Shown: positions 8,271 through 18,213 of the stretch, piece after piece
How the letters are laid out: every line of letters begins with the position of its first letter
Position numbering within the stretch: the stretch's first letter is position 1
Source: Bryobacterales bacterium
GTDB lineage: Bacteria > Acidobacteriota > Terriglobia > Bryobacterales > Bryobacteraceae
Assembly: GCA_947467395.1 (NCBI GenBank)
Contig: CANIIC010000025.1
Span: 1-32,034, forward strand
DNA: 32,034 bases
Direction of reading: 5' to 3'
Made by a program: the position numbers and the translations under genes
The notes under the pieces: generated by a model
Told to the model about the DNA's origin: nothing
Databases searched by the model: none
What the model saw: the letters and a program-made list of their open reading frames with translations, nothing else

Positions 8271-10462
8271 ACATGGACGGGATGTAACAACCCTTCAAGC
8301 CCTAGCTCCCACACTTCGCGCAATTGCTTCACCGGAACATCGATGAGCGTCTTGGAACTGTCATCGATTCGCAACTGCTCCTTCATTGTAACGCCCAGCC
8401 GCACACATTCGATGTTGTGCGCCTTCGCAATCTTTTCGACCGCTTCCGGCGAAGTCGTAGAAACCAGCACGCGCGACGGACCTTCGTGGAACAGCGCCAG
8501 TTCCGGCCGCAGAGTCGACTTCACTTCCAGTGCCGCGCCGATTCCGTTCGCGCAACATTCCGCCAACGCGACAGCCAAGCCGCCCGCGCCCACATCGTGG
8601 GAGGATTCGGCTAGACCCGCGCGAACTACTTCACGAGTCGCTGTCTGCACGCGCTTTTCGTAGTCCATGTCGAGCGCCGGAGGGAGGCCCCAGATCGTCT
8701 TCAACACGTTCTTCGCATACTGCGTGCCGCCCATGCGGGTCTCATCGCTGGAGCCAACGCCGCCCAGCAACATCACCGTGCGACCTTCGTTCTTAAACGG
8801 GATAGTGACCGGCAGGCCGGTCTTCATCAAGCCGACGATGCCCATGACCGGGGTCGGCCAGATCGCCTCACCCAAAGTTTCGTTGTACAGGCTGACGTTG
8901 CCGCCCGTGATCGGAGTGTCGAAGAAGCGGCAGGCTTCGCCGATGCCCTGGATCGATTCCACTAACTGCGCCATGATCTCCGGACGTTCCGGATTGCCGA
9001 AGTTGAGGTTGTTTGTCGCGGCCACAGGCTCCGCACCGACGGCGGACAGGTTGCGGCAGCACTCCGCGATCAGCAGCTTCGTGCCTTCACGCGGGTCGAG
9101 GTAGCAGTAGCGACCGTTGCCGTCGAGCGACATCGCGATGCTGGTGTCGGTTTCCTTGATGCGAATAATCGCCGCATCGCCACCGGGCCCCGCCAGCGTA
9201 TTCGTGCGCACCGTGTAGTCGTACTGTTGCCAGATCCAGCGTTTCGAGCACAAATCGCCCGACGCGAGCATGGTCAGCAGGTCGGCTTTCAGATCCTTCG
9301 ACTCGAACTTCGGTGCTTCCATCGGAGCCGTGCGATACGGCTTCACGTTGTGCGGCCGGTCGTACAGCGGAGCTTCATCGGCCAGCTCACGATTCGGAAT
9401 GTCCGCCACGATTTCGCCGTGATCGCGCACGATCAACTTGTTCGTATCCGTGACCACGCCAACCGTCGCTGCGTCCAGACCCCATTTACGGAACACCGCG
9501 AACACTTCTTCTTCGCGACCCTTTTCAGCGACCAGCAGCATGCGCTCCTGCGATTCGCTAAGCATGATCTCGTACGGAGTCATGCCGGTCTCACGCTGCG
9601 GGACGTACTTCAGATCGATTTCAATGCCGGTTTCCGCGCGGCTGCCCATTTCGCACGTGGAGCAGGTCAAACCCGCCGCGCCCATGTCCTGGATGCCGAC
9701 GATCGCGCCGGTGTGCATGGCTTCGAGGCACGCCTCGAGCAGCAGCTTTTCCATGAACGGATCGCCCACCTGCACGTTCGGGCGCTTGCTCGCCGAGTTT
9801 TCGCTGAACTCTTCCGAAGCCATCGCCGCGCCTTGAATGCCGTCACGTCCAGTCTTCGCGCCCACATAAATCACGGGGTTGCCGACGCCAGTCGCTTTGC
9901 CGAAGAAAATCTCGTCGTGCTTGAACACACCCAGGGCGAATACGTTCACCAGGGGGTTGCCGTTGTAGCAGGCTTCAAACTGCGTTTCACCACCCACCGT
10001 CGGCACGCCGAAGCAGTTGCCGTAGTGTGCGATGCCCTCGACCACACCCGTCAAAATGCGGCGATTGCGCTCGCCATTCTGCGGATCGTCCAGCGGCCCG
10101 AAGCGGATCGCATCCATCACCGCGATCGGTCGCGCGCCCATCGTGAAGATGTCGCGCAAGATGCCGCCAACGCCAGTCGCGGCGCCTTGGAACGGCTCAA
10201 TAAAGCTGGGGTGATTGTGCGACTCGATCTTGAACGCGATCGCGATGTTGTCGCCGATGTCGATGATGCCGGCGTTTTCACCCGGCCCCACCAGCACGCG
10301 CGGATTCTCAGTCGGGAGCGTCTTCAGATGGATCTTGCTGCTCTTATACGAGCAGTGCTCGCTCCACATCACGTTGAAGATGCCGAGTTCGGTCTCGGTC
10401 GGCTCGCGCTGCAGAATCGCGCGAACCTTCGCCATCTCGTCAGGAGGCAGTTGACTCGCCAT
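8267..10462 (-). CDS. purL: Phosphoribosylformylglycinamidine synthase subunit PurL (small type)
   Basis: [83 protein letters not shown]; 731 aa, overlaps purF by 4 nt. Confidence 0.97.
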   Translation of the reverse strand: MASQLPPDEMAKVRAILQREPTETELGIFNVMWSEHCSYKSSKIHLKTLPTENPRVLVGPGENAGIIDIGDNIAIAFKIESHNHPSFIEPFQGAATGVGGILRDIFTMGARPIAVMDAIRFGPLDDPQNGERNRRILTGVVEGIAHYGNCFGVPTVGGETQFEACYNGNPLVNVFALGVFKHDEIFFGKATGVGNPVIYVGAKTGRDGIQGAAMASEEFSENSASKRPNVQVGDPFMEKLLLEACLEAMHTGAIVGIQDMGAAGLTCSTCEMGSRAETGIEIDLKYVPQRETGMTPYEIMLSESQERMLLVAEKGREEEVFAVFRKWGLDAATVGVVTDTNKLIVRDHGEIVADIPNRELADEAPLYDRPHNVKPYRTAPMEAPKFESKDLKADLLTMLASGDLCSKRWIWQQYDYTVRTNTLAGPGGDAAIIRIKETDTSIAMSLDGNGRYCYLDPREGTKLLIAECCRNLSAVGAEPVAATNNLNFGNPERPEIMAQLVESIQGIGEACRFFDTPITGGNVSLYNETLGEAIWPTPVMGIVGLMKTGLPVTIPFKNEGRTVMLLGGVGSSDETRMGGTQYAKNVLKTIWGLPPALDMDYEKRVQTATREVVRAGLAESSHDVGAGGLAVALAECCANGIGAALEVKSTLRPELALFHEGPSRVLVSTTSPEAVEKIAKAHNIECVRLGVTMKEQLRIDDSSKTLIDVPVKQLREVWELGLEGLLHPVHV

Positions 10463-10465
10463 TTC

Positions 10466-11143
10466 TTACTTACCCGCCTTGGTTACAAGAGACGCGACCA
10501 TGGATTCCAGAATGACCCGACCCTCGGTTGAGCCCAGCAGTTCGTCCGCGGCGCGCTCCGGATGCGGCATCATGCCCATCACGTTGCGTTGTTCGTTGCA
10601 GATGCCCGCGATGTCACGGAGGCTGCCGTTCGGATTGTCCATGTAGCGGACGATCACGCGATCTTCGGCTTCTAGTTGATCGAGGATTTTGTCGTCCGCG
10701 AAATAGCAGCCTTCGCCGTGAGCCACGGGGACGCGAATCAGCTGGCCCTTGGTCGCCGCGCAGGTGAAGGGAGAGTTCGTCGTCTCGATGCGCAACGTGA
10801 CGTCGCGGCAAACAAACCGCAGGTCACGATTGCGAATCAGGGCTCCCGGCAGGAAGCCACACTCCACCAAAATCTGGAACCCGTTGCAGATGCCCAGCAC
10901 CAGCCCGCCCTGATCGGCAAACTTGCGCACAGCACCCATGACAGGGGAGAACTTCGCGATTGCACCGCAACGCAGGTAGTCGCCGTAGGAGAACCCTCCC
11001 GGCAGAATCACCGCATCGACATCGCCGACGGAGTGGGAATCATGCCAGATAAATTCGGCCGAATGGCCAAGGTTCTGCGAGAACGCGTACCACGCGTCGT
11101 GGTCACAATTGCTGCCCGGAAACACGACTACGCCAAATCGCAT
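10466..11143 (-). CDS. purQ: Phosphoribosylformylglycinamidine synthase subunit PurQ
   Basis: [21 protein letters not shown]...[21 protein letters not shown]...[23 protein letters not shown]; class I glutamine amidotransferase. Confidence 0.97.
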   Translation of the reverse strand: MRFGVVVFPGSNCDHDAWYAFSQNLGHSAEFIWHDSHSVGDVDAVILPGGFSYGDYLRCGAIAKFSPVMGAVRKFADQGGLVLGICNGFQILVECGFLPGALIRNRDLRFVCRDVTLRIETTNSPFTCAATKGQLIRVPVAHGEGCYFADDKILDQLEAEDRVIVRYMDNPNGSLRDIAGICNEQRNVMGMMPHPERAADELLGSTEGRVILESMVASLVTKAGK

Positions 11144-11183
11144 GGGAAGACCTCAAGTGTAGCATCGGACCGGTCGAGCCGGA

Positions 11184-11501
11184 TCAATCAAGTTCCCGGT
11201 CCAGCCAGGAAAGATACGACTCGGAACCGTCAACTACTGGCAAAGCAAGAACTTCCGGCACTTCATAAGAATGCACGGCGGCGATGGCTTCCTTCAGCTT
11301 CGGGAACAGATCCCTACGGCTCTTGATCACCAACTGCCACTCCTGCGCATCCTCGAACTTGCCCCGCCATTGGTAGACACTGCGAACGCCCGGCAAGATG
11401 TTCACGCACGCGGCGACCTTCTGTTCCACCAGGGCACGCGCCAGTTCGACGGCTTCTTCTTCGGAATCGCAGGTGGTCAGGACAACGATCTTGTCCGTCA
11501 T
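11184..11501 (-). CDS. cutA: Divalent-cation tolerance protein CutA
   Basis: VLTTCDSEEEAVELARALVEQKVAACVNILPGVRSVYQWRGKFEDAQEWQLVIKSRRDLFPKLKEAIAAVHSYEVPEVLALPV matches the CutA1 family. Confidence 0.92.
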   Translation of the reverse strand: MTDKIVVLTTCDSEEEAVELARALVEQKVAACVNILPGVRSVYQWRGKFEDAQEWQLVIKSRRDLFPKLKEAIAAVHSYEVPEVLALPVVDGSESYLSWLDRELD

Positions 11502-12019
11502 TTCAGTATTACGATGCCCTTGCCACGAGCGGTGCCGCGAATCGCCTCGGCTTCCTTCTTGGCGTCTTCGATCGACACAGGGCCCCCGGCAGCCTTCGGG
11601 CCTGCCGCGCTCTTCGGATACTTCTCGATGCGCTTCTGCACCTCGGCGGCCTTCTTCTTGTCGTCCACCATCGCGACGTACTTCTGGAACGCCTCGCGAG
11701 CCGCGCCGTAGTCTTTCAAGTGTTCGCTGGCATCGCCCAGCTTGAAGAACGCGGTCGCGTTGCCGTCATCCCACTGCGTCGCCTCGCGATAGCGGTAGGC
11801 CGCCCCCTTGTAGTTGCCGCGCTTGACGTTGAAGTCGCCGACCTCGATCTCTTTCTTCGCCTGCAAAGGATTGAACGTGTAGACCTTAGGCGTCGCTACG
11901 CCAGCGTCTTCTTCGGGCGGTTCTTCGTACTTGGGGGGATTCGGATCGGGCGGAGGCGGGGGGAACTGGGCACACACGGTCCCGGCCAACATCAAAGCGA
12001 CAAGAAGCCCGCGTGCCAC
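11498..12019 (-). CDS. Secreted tetratricopeptide-repeat-like protein
   Basis: GTG start; signal peptide-like ARGLLVALMLAGTVCAQ; proline-rich linker; TPR-like EVGDFNVKRGNYKGAAYRYREATQWDDGNATAFFKLGDASEHLKDYGAAREAFQKYV. Overlaps cutA by 4 nt. Confidence 0.7.
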   Translation of the reverse strand: MARGLLVALMLAGTVCAQFPPPPPDPNPPKYEEPPEEDAGVATPKVYTFNPLQAKKEIEVGDFNVKRGNYKGAAYRYREATQWDDGNATAFFKLGDASEHLKDYGAAREAFQKYVAMVDDKKKAAEVQKRIEKYPKSAAGPKAAGGPVSIEDAKKEAEAIRGTARGKGIVILK

Positions 12020-12028
12020 AATTCAAGT

Positions 12029-13843
12029 ATAGGCACCCCATTTCAAGACCTGCGCAAGCGTGCGTCCGAACTTCCGGAACTCCCGGGAGTGTATCTGTAC
12101 AAGGACGCGCACGGCACTGTGCTCTACGTAGGGAAGGCCAAGAACCTCCGCAGCCGCGTTCGCAGCTACTTCAACGAAGACCGTCTCGCCGATTCGAAAA
12201 CCGGCACACTGATTCACCAAGCCAGCCAGATCGACTACATCCACGTCGACAACAACAAAGAAGCGCTGGCGCTTGAGAACAACCTCATCAAGCAGTACAA
12301 GCCGCGCTTCAACATTCTGCTGCGCGACGACAAGACGTTCCCGTACATCAAGCTGACCGGCGAAAAGTACCCGCGCGTATACGTGACGCGCCGCCTCCGC
12401 AAGGACGGCTCGACATACTTCGGTCCCTATTTTCCGGGGAATTTAGCGTACCGGCTGGTGCACTTCATTCATCGCCACTTCAAGGTGCCGTCCTGCAAGA
12501 TCGACTTCAACCGGAAGCATTCACATCCGTGCCTGGAGTATCACATTCATCGCTGCCACGGACCTTGTGTGCAGGGCCTGGTGACCGATGAGCGCTACGC
12601 CGAAGCGGTGCGCGACGTGCGCATGTTCCTCGATGGCCGCCACAAGGATCTGACGTCTGACTTGCAGCAACGCATCCAGGTCGCCAGCGATGCCATGCGT
12701 TATGAAGAGGCCGCGGGCTTGGTGGAACTGCTCCGCACCGTGGAAGAGATGGGCGAGAAGCAGAAAATGGCGTCTACGGATCGCGACGATACGGACATCC
12801 TCGCCTACTACGCAGAGCCGCCGCTGGTCGCGGTCAACTTGTTCCACTTACGCGGCGGACACATCGTGGATCGACGCGAGTTCTTCTGGGAAGATCAGGC
12901 CGAGTTCGATCCGTCCGAATTCTTCACCTCCGTGCTGATGCAGGTCTACCTCAACGAGCCCTACATCCCCGGCATCATCCATGTGCCCGTCGATTTCGAA
13001 GATCGCGAAGTCTTCGAGGAACTGCTCAGCGAACGCCGCGGCAAGAAGGTGGAAATCCACACACCGCAGCGCGGAACCAAGAAGGCGATGCTGGCGCTGG
13101 TCGAATCCAACGCGAAACACAGCTTCGAGCAGCGCTTCCGCGTGATGAAGCCATCGTCCGAATCGATCAAGCAGGCGCTGGCCGATGCCCTCAATCTGGA
13201 AAACGCGCCGAATCGCATCGAATGTTTCGACATCTCGCACATCCAGGGCACCGACAAGGTCGCGAGCATGGTGGTGTGGGAGGACGGCAAGATGAAGAAG
13301 GCGGACTACCGCAAGTTCATCATCAAGACCGTCGAAGGCAACAACGATTTCGCCAGCATGGCGGAAGTGATCACGCGCCGCTATGGACGCTTGAAAGAAG
13401 AAGGCGCGAAGTTCCCCGGTTTGGTGTTGGTGGACGGCGGACTGGGTCAGCTGCATGCCGCGGCTGCGGCGCTCGAGGAGATCGGCATCACCGATCAACC
13501 ACTGGCGTCGATCGCGAAACGTGAAGAGTGGATCTACGTCTACGGGCAGGAAGATGAACCGGTGATCCTCGACAAGTTCTCACCGGTGCTGCATCTGGTG
13601 CAGCAGGTCCGCGACGAAGCACATCGCTTCGCAGTGACCTTCCACCGCACACGGCGCAATCAGTCTAGATTGAAAGGGGAGTTGGCGCTCATCCCCGGGA
13701 TCGGCGACAAGACGTCAACGAAATTGTTGCGGGAATTTGGAAGTTTTGAACGGGTGAAAGAGGCGACAGAAGACGATCTCGCCGCACACATCGGCCGAGC
13801 CGCGGCTCGCAAACTGCGCGCCGCGCTCGACGGGACAGTCTAG
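12029..13843 (+). CDS. uvrC: Excinuclease ABC subunit C
   Basis: LPELPGVYLYKDAHGTVLYVGKAKNLRSRVRSYF (GIY-YIG), NRIECFDISHIQGTDKVASMVVWEDGKMKKADYRKF, C-terminal HhH. No canonical start codon near the expected N-terminus; placed at ATA 12029. CTG 12050 is an alternative. Confidence 0.92.
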   Translation: MGTPFQDLRKRASELPELPGVYLYKDAHGTVLYVGKAKNLRSRVRSYFNEDRLADSKTGTLIHQASQIDYIHVDNNKEALALENNLIKQYKPRFNILLRDDKTFPYIKLTGEKYPRVYVTRRLRKDGSTYFGPYFPGNLAYRLVHFIHRHFKVPSCKIDFNRKHSHPCLEYHIHRCHGPCVQGLVTDERYAEAVRDVRMFLDGRHKDLTSDLQQRIQVASDAMRYEEAAGLVELLRTVEEMGEKQKMASTDRDDTDILAYYAEPPLVAVNLFHLRGGHIVDRREFFWEDQAEFDPSEFFTSVLMQVYLNEPYIPGIIHVPVDFEDREVFEELLSERRGKKVEIHTPQRGTKKAMLALVESNAKHSFEQRFRVMKPSSESIKQALADALNLENAPNRIECFDISHIQGTDKVASMVVWEDGKMKKADYRKFIIKTVEGNNDFASMAEVITRRYGRLKEEGAKFPGLVLVDGGLGQLHAAAAALEEIGITDQPLASIAKREEWIYVYGQEDEPVILDKFSPVLHLVQQVRDEAHRFAVTFHRTRRNQSRLKGELALIPGIGDKTSTKLLREFGSFERVKEATEDDLAAHIGRAAARKLRAALDGTV

Positions 13844-14205
13844 AACAGTTCGCCGATTTCCTTCGCCGTCTGACGGGCTTCCAGGTGAATCAAACCCGCG
13901 TTGGCACCTTGCGGTGTCACGACCGCCAAAATCGCCTTGCTGCCTGCGGAGTAGACGAACAGCGCGCCCTCGGCAGACTGCACCGTAATTTCGCCCAGCG
14001 CGCCGGCGCTGAGGTTCTCTGAGATCTTGCGGCCCAGATTCGACGCCGCGGCGGCCAGTGCGGCCACGCGGTTCGGATCGGTGCCGTTGGTGAAGGAATG
14101 CGCGATCGGCAAGCCTTCGTTCGACGCGAGCAAAACACCCTTCAGTTCCGGAATGGCGCCCTTCAGCGTCTCCAACTGGCTCTTCAACAATTCAACCTTG
14201 GCCAT
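13840..14205 (-). CDS. Roadblock/LC7-domain protein
   Basis: MAKVELLKSQLETLKGAIPELKGVLLASNEGLPIAHSF...RVAALAAAASNLGRKISENLSAGALGEITVQSAEGALFVYSAGSKAILAVVTPQGANAGLIHLEARQTAKEIGELF. GGAGG SD precedes the ATG at 14205. Confidence 0.75.
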   Translation of the reverse strand: MAKVELLKSQLETLKGAIPELKGVLLASNEGLPIAHSFTNGTDPNRVAALAAAASNLGRKISENLSAGALGEITVQSAEGALFVYSAGSKAILAVVTPQGANAGLIHLEARQTAKEIGELF

Positions 14206-14416
14206 GACCGATCCTCCAGAGATTGGTTCCGTACACTCTACGCGGGAAACCTGAGGAACCATCGTCGTCATAGTGCTGGAGCTTTAGGGTCTTGCGGACG
14301 GACCCGCGCCACAGGCGTAGGCAACACACCTTAGATCAGGCTCGGGCCTTATTTAGTCCGAAGAAAGTTGTACGGGTGGTCTTTAGGATTTGTGGGCTAA
14401 GGCCGATAGTACTCAC

Positions 14417-16522
14417 ATGCGGTGTCTCTATTGTGGAAAGGAGTTGGCACTCCTCAAGCGTCTTACGGGCGGCGCCGAGTTCTGTTCCGACGCCCACCGC
14501 AAGAGTTACCAGTCTGAATACAACGACTTAGCGCTCAGCCGGCTCCTGCAAGCCAAGCAGCCCGCCGCGCCGCCGGAGCAACGCTCCGCCAAAACCGAAC
14601 GCGCAGCCGCTCCCGCGGCAGTCGAAGCCCCCTCCGCCGTCGCCGTGGCAGACATCGAAACTCTGCCCGCTCCGCCCGAGCCACAGCCGGCTGAAATCAT
14701 CGCGGCCATGTGGGGACCCGTAATCGAGCAGCCCGTGGCGGCCGTTCCCGAACCCGCGCCGATCACCGGTACCGAGCCGCAGATGGAATCGCTTCTCGCG
14801 CCGGAGTTGCCCACGCGCAACGTAGACATTCAGAAACTGGCACACGAATACGGACTGCTGTGGGCAAACCCGGCCACCTGGACCCCACCGGTCCAGTCAG
14901 GGGCGAAGTCGCTCCAGCCGAAGCAGCACACGCTCGAAATGCGTGAATTCAGCCGGGGCAACGTCAGCCCGGTTCCACCCACGCGGCGCACCCAGGACGC
15001 CGCCCAGCACGAGTTTTCAAATTCTGTCGGAGACGCCATGGAAATTTCGAACCAGCCCCGTCCGCCCGCCGCTCCGCCCCAGATCTGGCAGGCCGCACCT
15101 CAGGCTCATCCCGCCATCGAGATCGCGATGGGTGCGCTCGGCGTCGCGGACTTCTCCGCGATGGGCTTTGATCGCGAAGCGAAACAGCAAGACGCCACGG
15201 TGGACGCTCCGCGCGTGCAGGCTCCGCCTAAGCCGCGCTCCGTTGAGCCGGTCGCAGTGACTCCCGTGCAGACCCCTGTGGTCGAAGTCAGCGCCCCGCG
15301 CGTGTCTGCTCCCACCGAACCTGTGAAGCAACCGCTGCCGGTGACTCTGCATGGCATCGGGGCATCTGCTCCGGCCGCGCCCGCAGTGACCGCCCCTGCC
15401 ATCGCCACATCCTTCGAGCCCAAGACGCCGACATCCAATGCACTGCCGCTGCGCCCGATGATGGTCCTGGGACCCGCCGCGCCGCAGACGGCTGCTCCGA
15501 AACCGGAACCAGTCGCGCCGAAGGTGGTGGAGACTCCGGTCCCGGCTGTGCGCGTGCTGCGGCCCGCTGGAAAGAAACGGAACGACGTACGTGTGATTCC
15601 TGCCTCCTCTCCGAAACCCGTGGAGGTTGCACCGGCACCCGTAGCCGCGGCGACGCCCCCGCCACCTCCGGCACCCGTCCAAGTCGAGCCGAAGCCGGTG
15701 GCTGAACCCGTCGCCGTCGCACCACCTGCCGTCATCGAAGAACCCGCTCCGCTGGCCGTCCCGCCGCCGACCTCGAGGGGAGCCAGTTCCAAACGCTCTA
15801 CGCTCGTTCCCGCTGATCCTCTGCCCGCCCGTGAGCCGGAAGTGGACCTGAAACTTCCGGAGCTGCACCTACAGGAAATGCAGCAGGGCATGTGGGCTCG
15901 GATGCCGGCCGTAGTGAAGATTGCCGCCGCCGCGGTGATCGTGCTCTCCATGGTTGGTTTCGCGTACTTCGCATTCAACTCCAACACGGCTTCGGCAACC
16001 ACGGTCTCCAAGGCTCCTGCTTACAAGCTGGGCCAGCAGATCAACTCTGGTGGCTGGATCGAAGACTGGGCTCCGGCCGATCCACTGCGCCGCGTGACCT
16101 TGCTGCGTGGTTCGCAGCCGTTTAGCGACTACCGCATCGAGCTGTCCGCGCAGATCCAGAAGAAGGCGATCGGCTGGATGTATCGCGGCATCAATCCGAA
16201 AAACTACTACGTGGCCAAACTAGAGAAGCTGACGAGCGGCATCGAACCCGTAGTGGCGCTGGTGCGCTACGCCGTGATCGACGGCAAAAACGAAGGCCGT
16301 GTGGAAACAGTTCTACCCATGAAGGTCCGCGTGGACACCATGTATAAGGTTCGTTTCGATGCCGTGGGTCCGAACTTCACGGTGTGGGTCCAGGGTCAAC
16401 AGGTGGCACAGTGGCGCGATACGCGGCTGGGCTCCGGTGGTTTGGGCCTCTATGCGGAAGGCGACGAAGCCGCCTTGATTCAAGGCAACGTGGATGTGTT
16501 TGAGCTGACCTCAGGGAAATAA
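14417..16522 (+). CDS. Membrane-anchored protein: N-terminal zinc-finger-like segment, long Pro/Ala-rich region, one TM helix, C-terminal LamG/DUF1080-like domain
   Basis: MRCLYCGKELALLKRLTGGAEFCSDAHRKSYQSEY (CxxC...CxxxH); Pro/Ala/Val-rich middle; TM VVKIAAAAVIVLSMVGFAYFAF; C-terminal SGGWIEDWAPADPLRRVTLLRGSQPFSDYRIELSAQIQKKAIGWMYRGINPKNYYVAKL...VWVQGQQVAQWRDTRLGSGGLGLYAEGDEAALIQGNVDVFEL. Confidence 0.7.
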   Translation: MRCLYCGKELALLKRLTGGAEFCSDAHRKSYQSEYNDLALSRLLQAKQPAAPPEQRSAKTERAAAPAAVEAPSAVAVADIETLPAPPEPQPAEIIAAMWGPVIEQPVAAVPEPAPITGTEPQMESLLAPELPTRNVDIQKLAHEYGLLWANPATWTPPVQSGAKSLQPKQHTLEMREFSRGNVSPVPPTRRTQDAAQHEFSNSVGDAMEISNQPRPPAAPPQIWQAAPQAHPAIEIAMGALGVADFSAMGFDREAKQQDATVDAPRVQAPPKPRSVEPVAVTPVQTPVVEVSAPRVSAPTEPVKQPLPVTLHGIGASAPAAPAVTAPAIATSFEPKTPTSNALPLRPMMVLGPAAPQTAAPKPEPVAPKVVETPVPAVRVLRPAGKKRNDVRVIPASSPKPVEVAPAPVAAATPPPPPAPVQVEPKPVAEPVAVAPPAVIEEPAPLAVPPPTSRGASSKRSTLVPADPLPAREPEVDLKLPELHLQEMQQGMWARMPAVVKIAAAAVIVLSMVGFAYFAFNSNTASATTVSKAPAYKLGQQINSGGWIEDWAPADPLRRVTLLRGSQPFSDYRIELSAQIQKKAIGWMYRGINPKNYYVAKLEKLTSGIEPVVALVRYAVIDGKNEGRVETVLPMKVRVDTMYKVRFDAVGPNFTVWVQGQQVAQWRDTRLGSGGLGLYAEGDEAALIQGNVDVFELTSGK

Positions 16523-16532
16523 GGAACCTCAC

Positions 16533-18182
16533 ATGGCGAACGATCAACAGACATTCTTCGTAGACGACGAACTGGTTGAGCGGCTGCTGCGCGGCGACGC
16601 GCCGATCGCAGGCAAAGCGACCCGTCCGGCTACATCTAGCGCCGTCACAGAGGCCATCCAACTCGCTACCGCCGGGCGTCTGGACGAAGCGGCTCAGGCC
16701 CTGGAAAGTGCCGCGAGCCGTGGCGAGGATCTGGCCGACGTGTACTCGGCCCTAGGCCAGATTCGCTTTGAACAGCAGCGTTGGCAGGATGCCGCGTCGG
16801 CGTATGGCCAGGTGGCGGCACAGGATCCGAAGCATGCCACCGCGCGCTACAACCTCGGCCTGTCTCTGGAGCGCCAAGGCAAGTTCGCTGTGGCTGCGGC
16901 GGAGTTCGAGGCAGCCGCCAAGAACAATCCCAAATTGTGGCAAGCCCATGCCGCACGCGGCTTGTGCCTGCTGCAGACCAACCAACCGGAAGACGCCCTG
17001 CGCAGCTTCGACGAAGCACTGCATGGGCAGCCGGCGCATGAACGGGCAATGTTCGGCAAGGCCGTCGCGCTGCATCGCTTGGGTCGCCTGGATGAAGCCG
17101 CCGACCTGTATCGCAAACTGCTGCCCGGCAATGCCACTTCCGAAGAGCTCCTCAACAATCTGATCGCGATCTCGGGCGCCCGGCACGACGACGCCAAGGC
17201 GCGCGAGTATGCGGAGCGCTTGCTGAAAGTCTTCCCGCAGAACCGCGTCGCACTGGAAACCTTGGCCTCACTGGCTTTGGCCAAAGGCGACTATGCGTTG
17301 GCTGCACAGCAGTATTCGCAGGTGGTGAAGTTGGCCCCGAACTCCTATGAATCCTGGTTCAATCTGGGCGTGGCGCAGCAGCGTGCAGGTCGCCTGGATC
17401 AGGCCGGACTGGCCTACGGGGAGGCTGGACGGATTCGTCCGAATGCGCCCGAGGCGTTCGTGAACCTGGGCGCGGCGTTGCAACAACGCGGCGAAGTGAT
17501 GGATGCCGTGCGTGCCTATCAGAAGGCGCTCGAAAATTTCCCGGAGATGCCGGGCGTGTTGTGGAACCTCGCGTTGGTGGCCGAACAAACCGGCCAGAAC
17601 GGAGACGCCGAAAAATACCTGGAGCGCTTGGTCAAAGTAGCTCCGAATTTCGAAGACGCGGCCTTCCGCCTCGGTTTCGCGCAACTGCAGCGTGGCGATT
17701 TTGCGGCAGCCGTAGACAGCTTCGAACTGTGCGTCAAGCATCGGCCGGACTGGCTGGATGCGCTGCTGAACCTGGGCTTGGCGTGCTGGAAGTTTGAGGA
17801 TCTCGAAACCGCCCACGCTACGTTCGAACATGTGCTGAAGCTGCAACCAAGCAATGTTGATGCACTTCGGGCGCTATTGACCGTGGCGCTGGAACGCAAG
17901 GAACACGCCACAGCCTGGGCCCTGTTCCAGCAACTGGAAGCGACCGGCCAAGCGACCTCCGAGTTTGCGTTCAACGTGGGCCTCCTGCTGCAACAGGCGG
18001 GCCAGCATGAGGAGTCGGCGCACTGCTACAACACCGCGCACTCGATTAAGCCGGACTTCGCGCCCGCGCTACTGAACCTCGGCCATGCATTGAAGGCCCT
18101 GGGTAAAGAGGAAGAAGCCCGGCAGGCTTGGGGTCGCGCGATTACGGTCGACCCGACACTCGCCACGGGTTACTTCAAGTAG
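16533..18182 (+). CDS. Tetratricopeptide-repeat protein
   Basis: Many consecutive TPR units, for example YSALGQIRFEQQRWQDAASAYGQVAAQDPKHATARYNLGLSLERQGKFAVAAAEFEAAAKNNP and ALLNLGHALKALGKEEEARQAWGRAITVDP. Confidence 0.9.
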   Translation: MANDQQTFFVDDELVERLLRGDAPIAGKATRPATSSAVTEAIQLATAGRLDEAAQALESAASRGEDLADVYSALGQIRFEQQRWQDAASAYGQVAAQDPKHATARYNLGLSLERQGKFAVAAAEFEAAAKNNPKLWQAHAARGLCLLQTNQPEDALRSFDEALHGQPAHERAMFGKAVALHRLGRLDEAADLYRKLLPGNATSEELLNNLIAISGARHDDAKAREYAERLLKVFPQNRVALETLASLALAKGDYALAAQQYSQVVKLAPNSYESWFNLGVAQQRAGRLDQAGLAYGEAGRIRPNAPEAFVNLGAALQQRGEVMDAVRAYQKALENFPEMPGVLWNLALVAEQTGQNGDAEKYLERLVKVAPNFEDAAFRLGFAQLQRGDFAAAVDSFELCVKHRPDWLDALLNLGLACWKFEDLETAHATFEHVLKLQPSNVDALRALLTVALERKEHATAWALFQQLEATGQATSEFAFNVGLLLQQAGQHEESAHCYNTAHSIKPDFAPALLNLGHALKALGKEEEARQAWGRAITVDPTLATGYFK

Positions 18183-18213
18183 ACCCGGCTAGCAGTAACC
18201 CGGCAAAATCCTG

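Noticed and set aside
9227-10531. 434-aa plus-strand ORF opposite purL
   Set aside because: Antisense shadow of purL in GC-rich DNA; His/Arg-rich composition with no recognisable domain.
11720-12028. N-terminal extension of uvrC in the ORF track
   Set aside because: Antisense to the TPR gene and unlike any UvrC N-terminus; UvrC similarity starts around 12041.
14272-14416. Possible direct repeat CTTTAGGGTCTTG / CTTTAGGATTTGT between roadblock and zinc-finger genes
   Set aside because: Only about 7 bp are strictly shared; within chance for this length.
15017-16011. Long minus-strand ORFs (283 and 301 aa) opposite the Pro/Ala-rich protein
   Set aside because: Low-complexity Arg/Gly- or Thr/Gly/Ala-rich translations mirror the repetitive plus-strand codons; the plus-strand ORF has recognisable ends.
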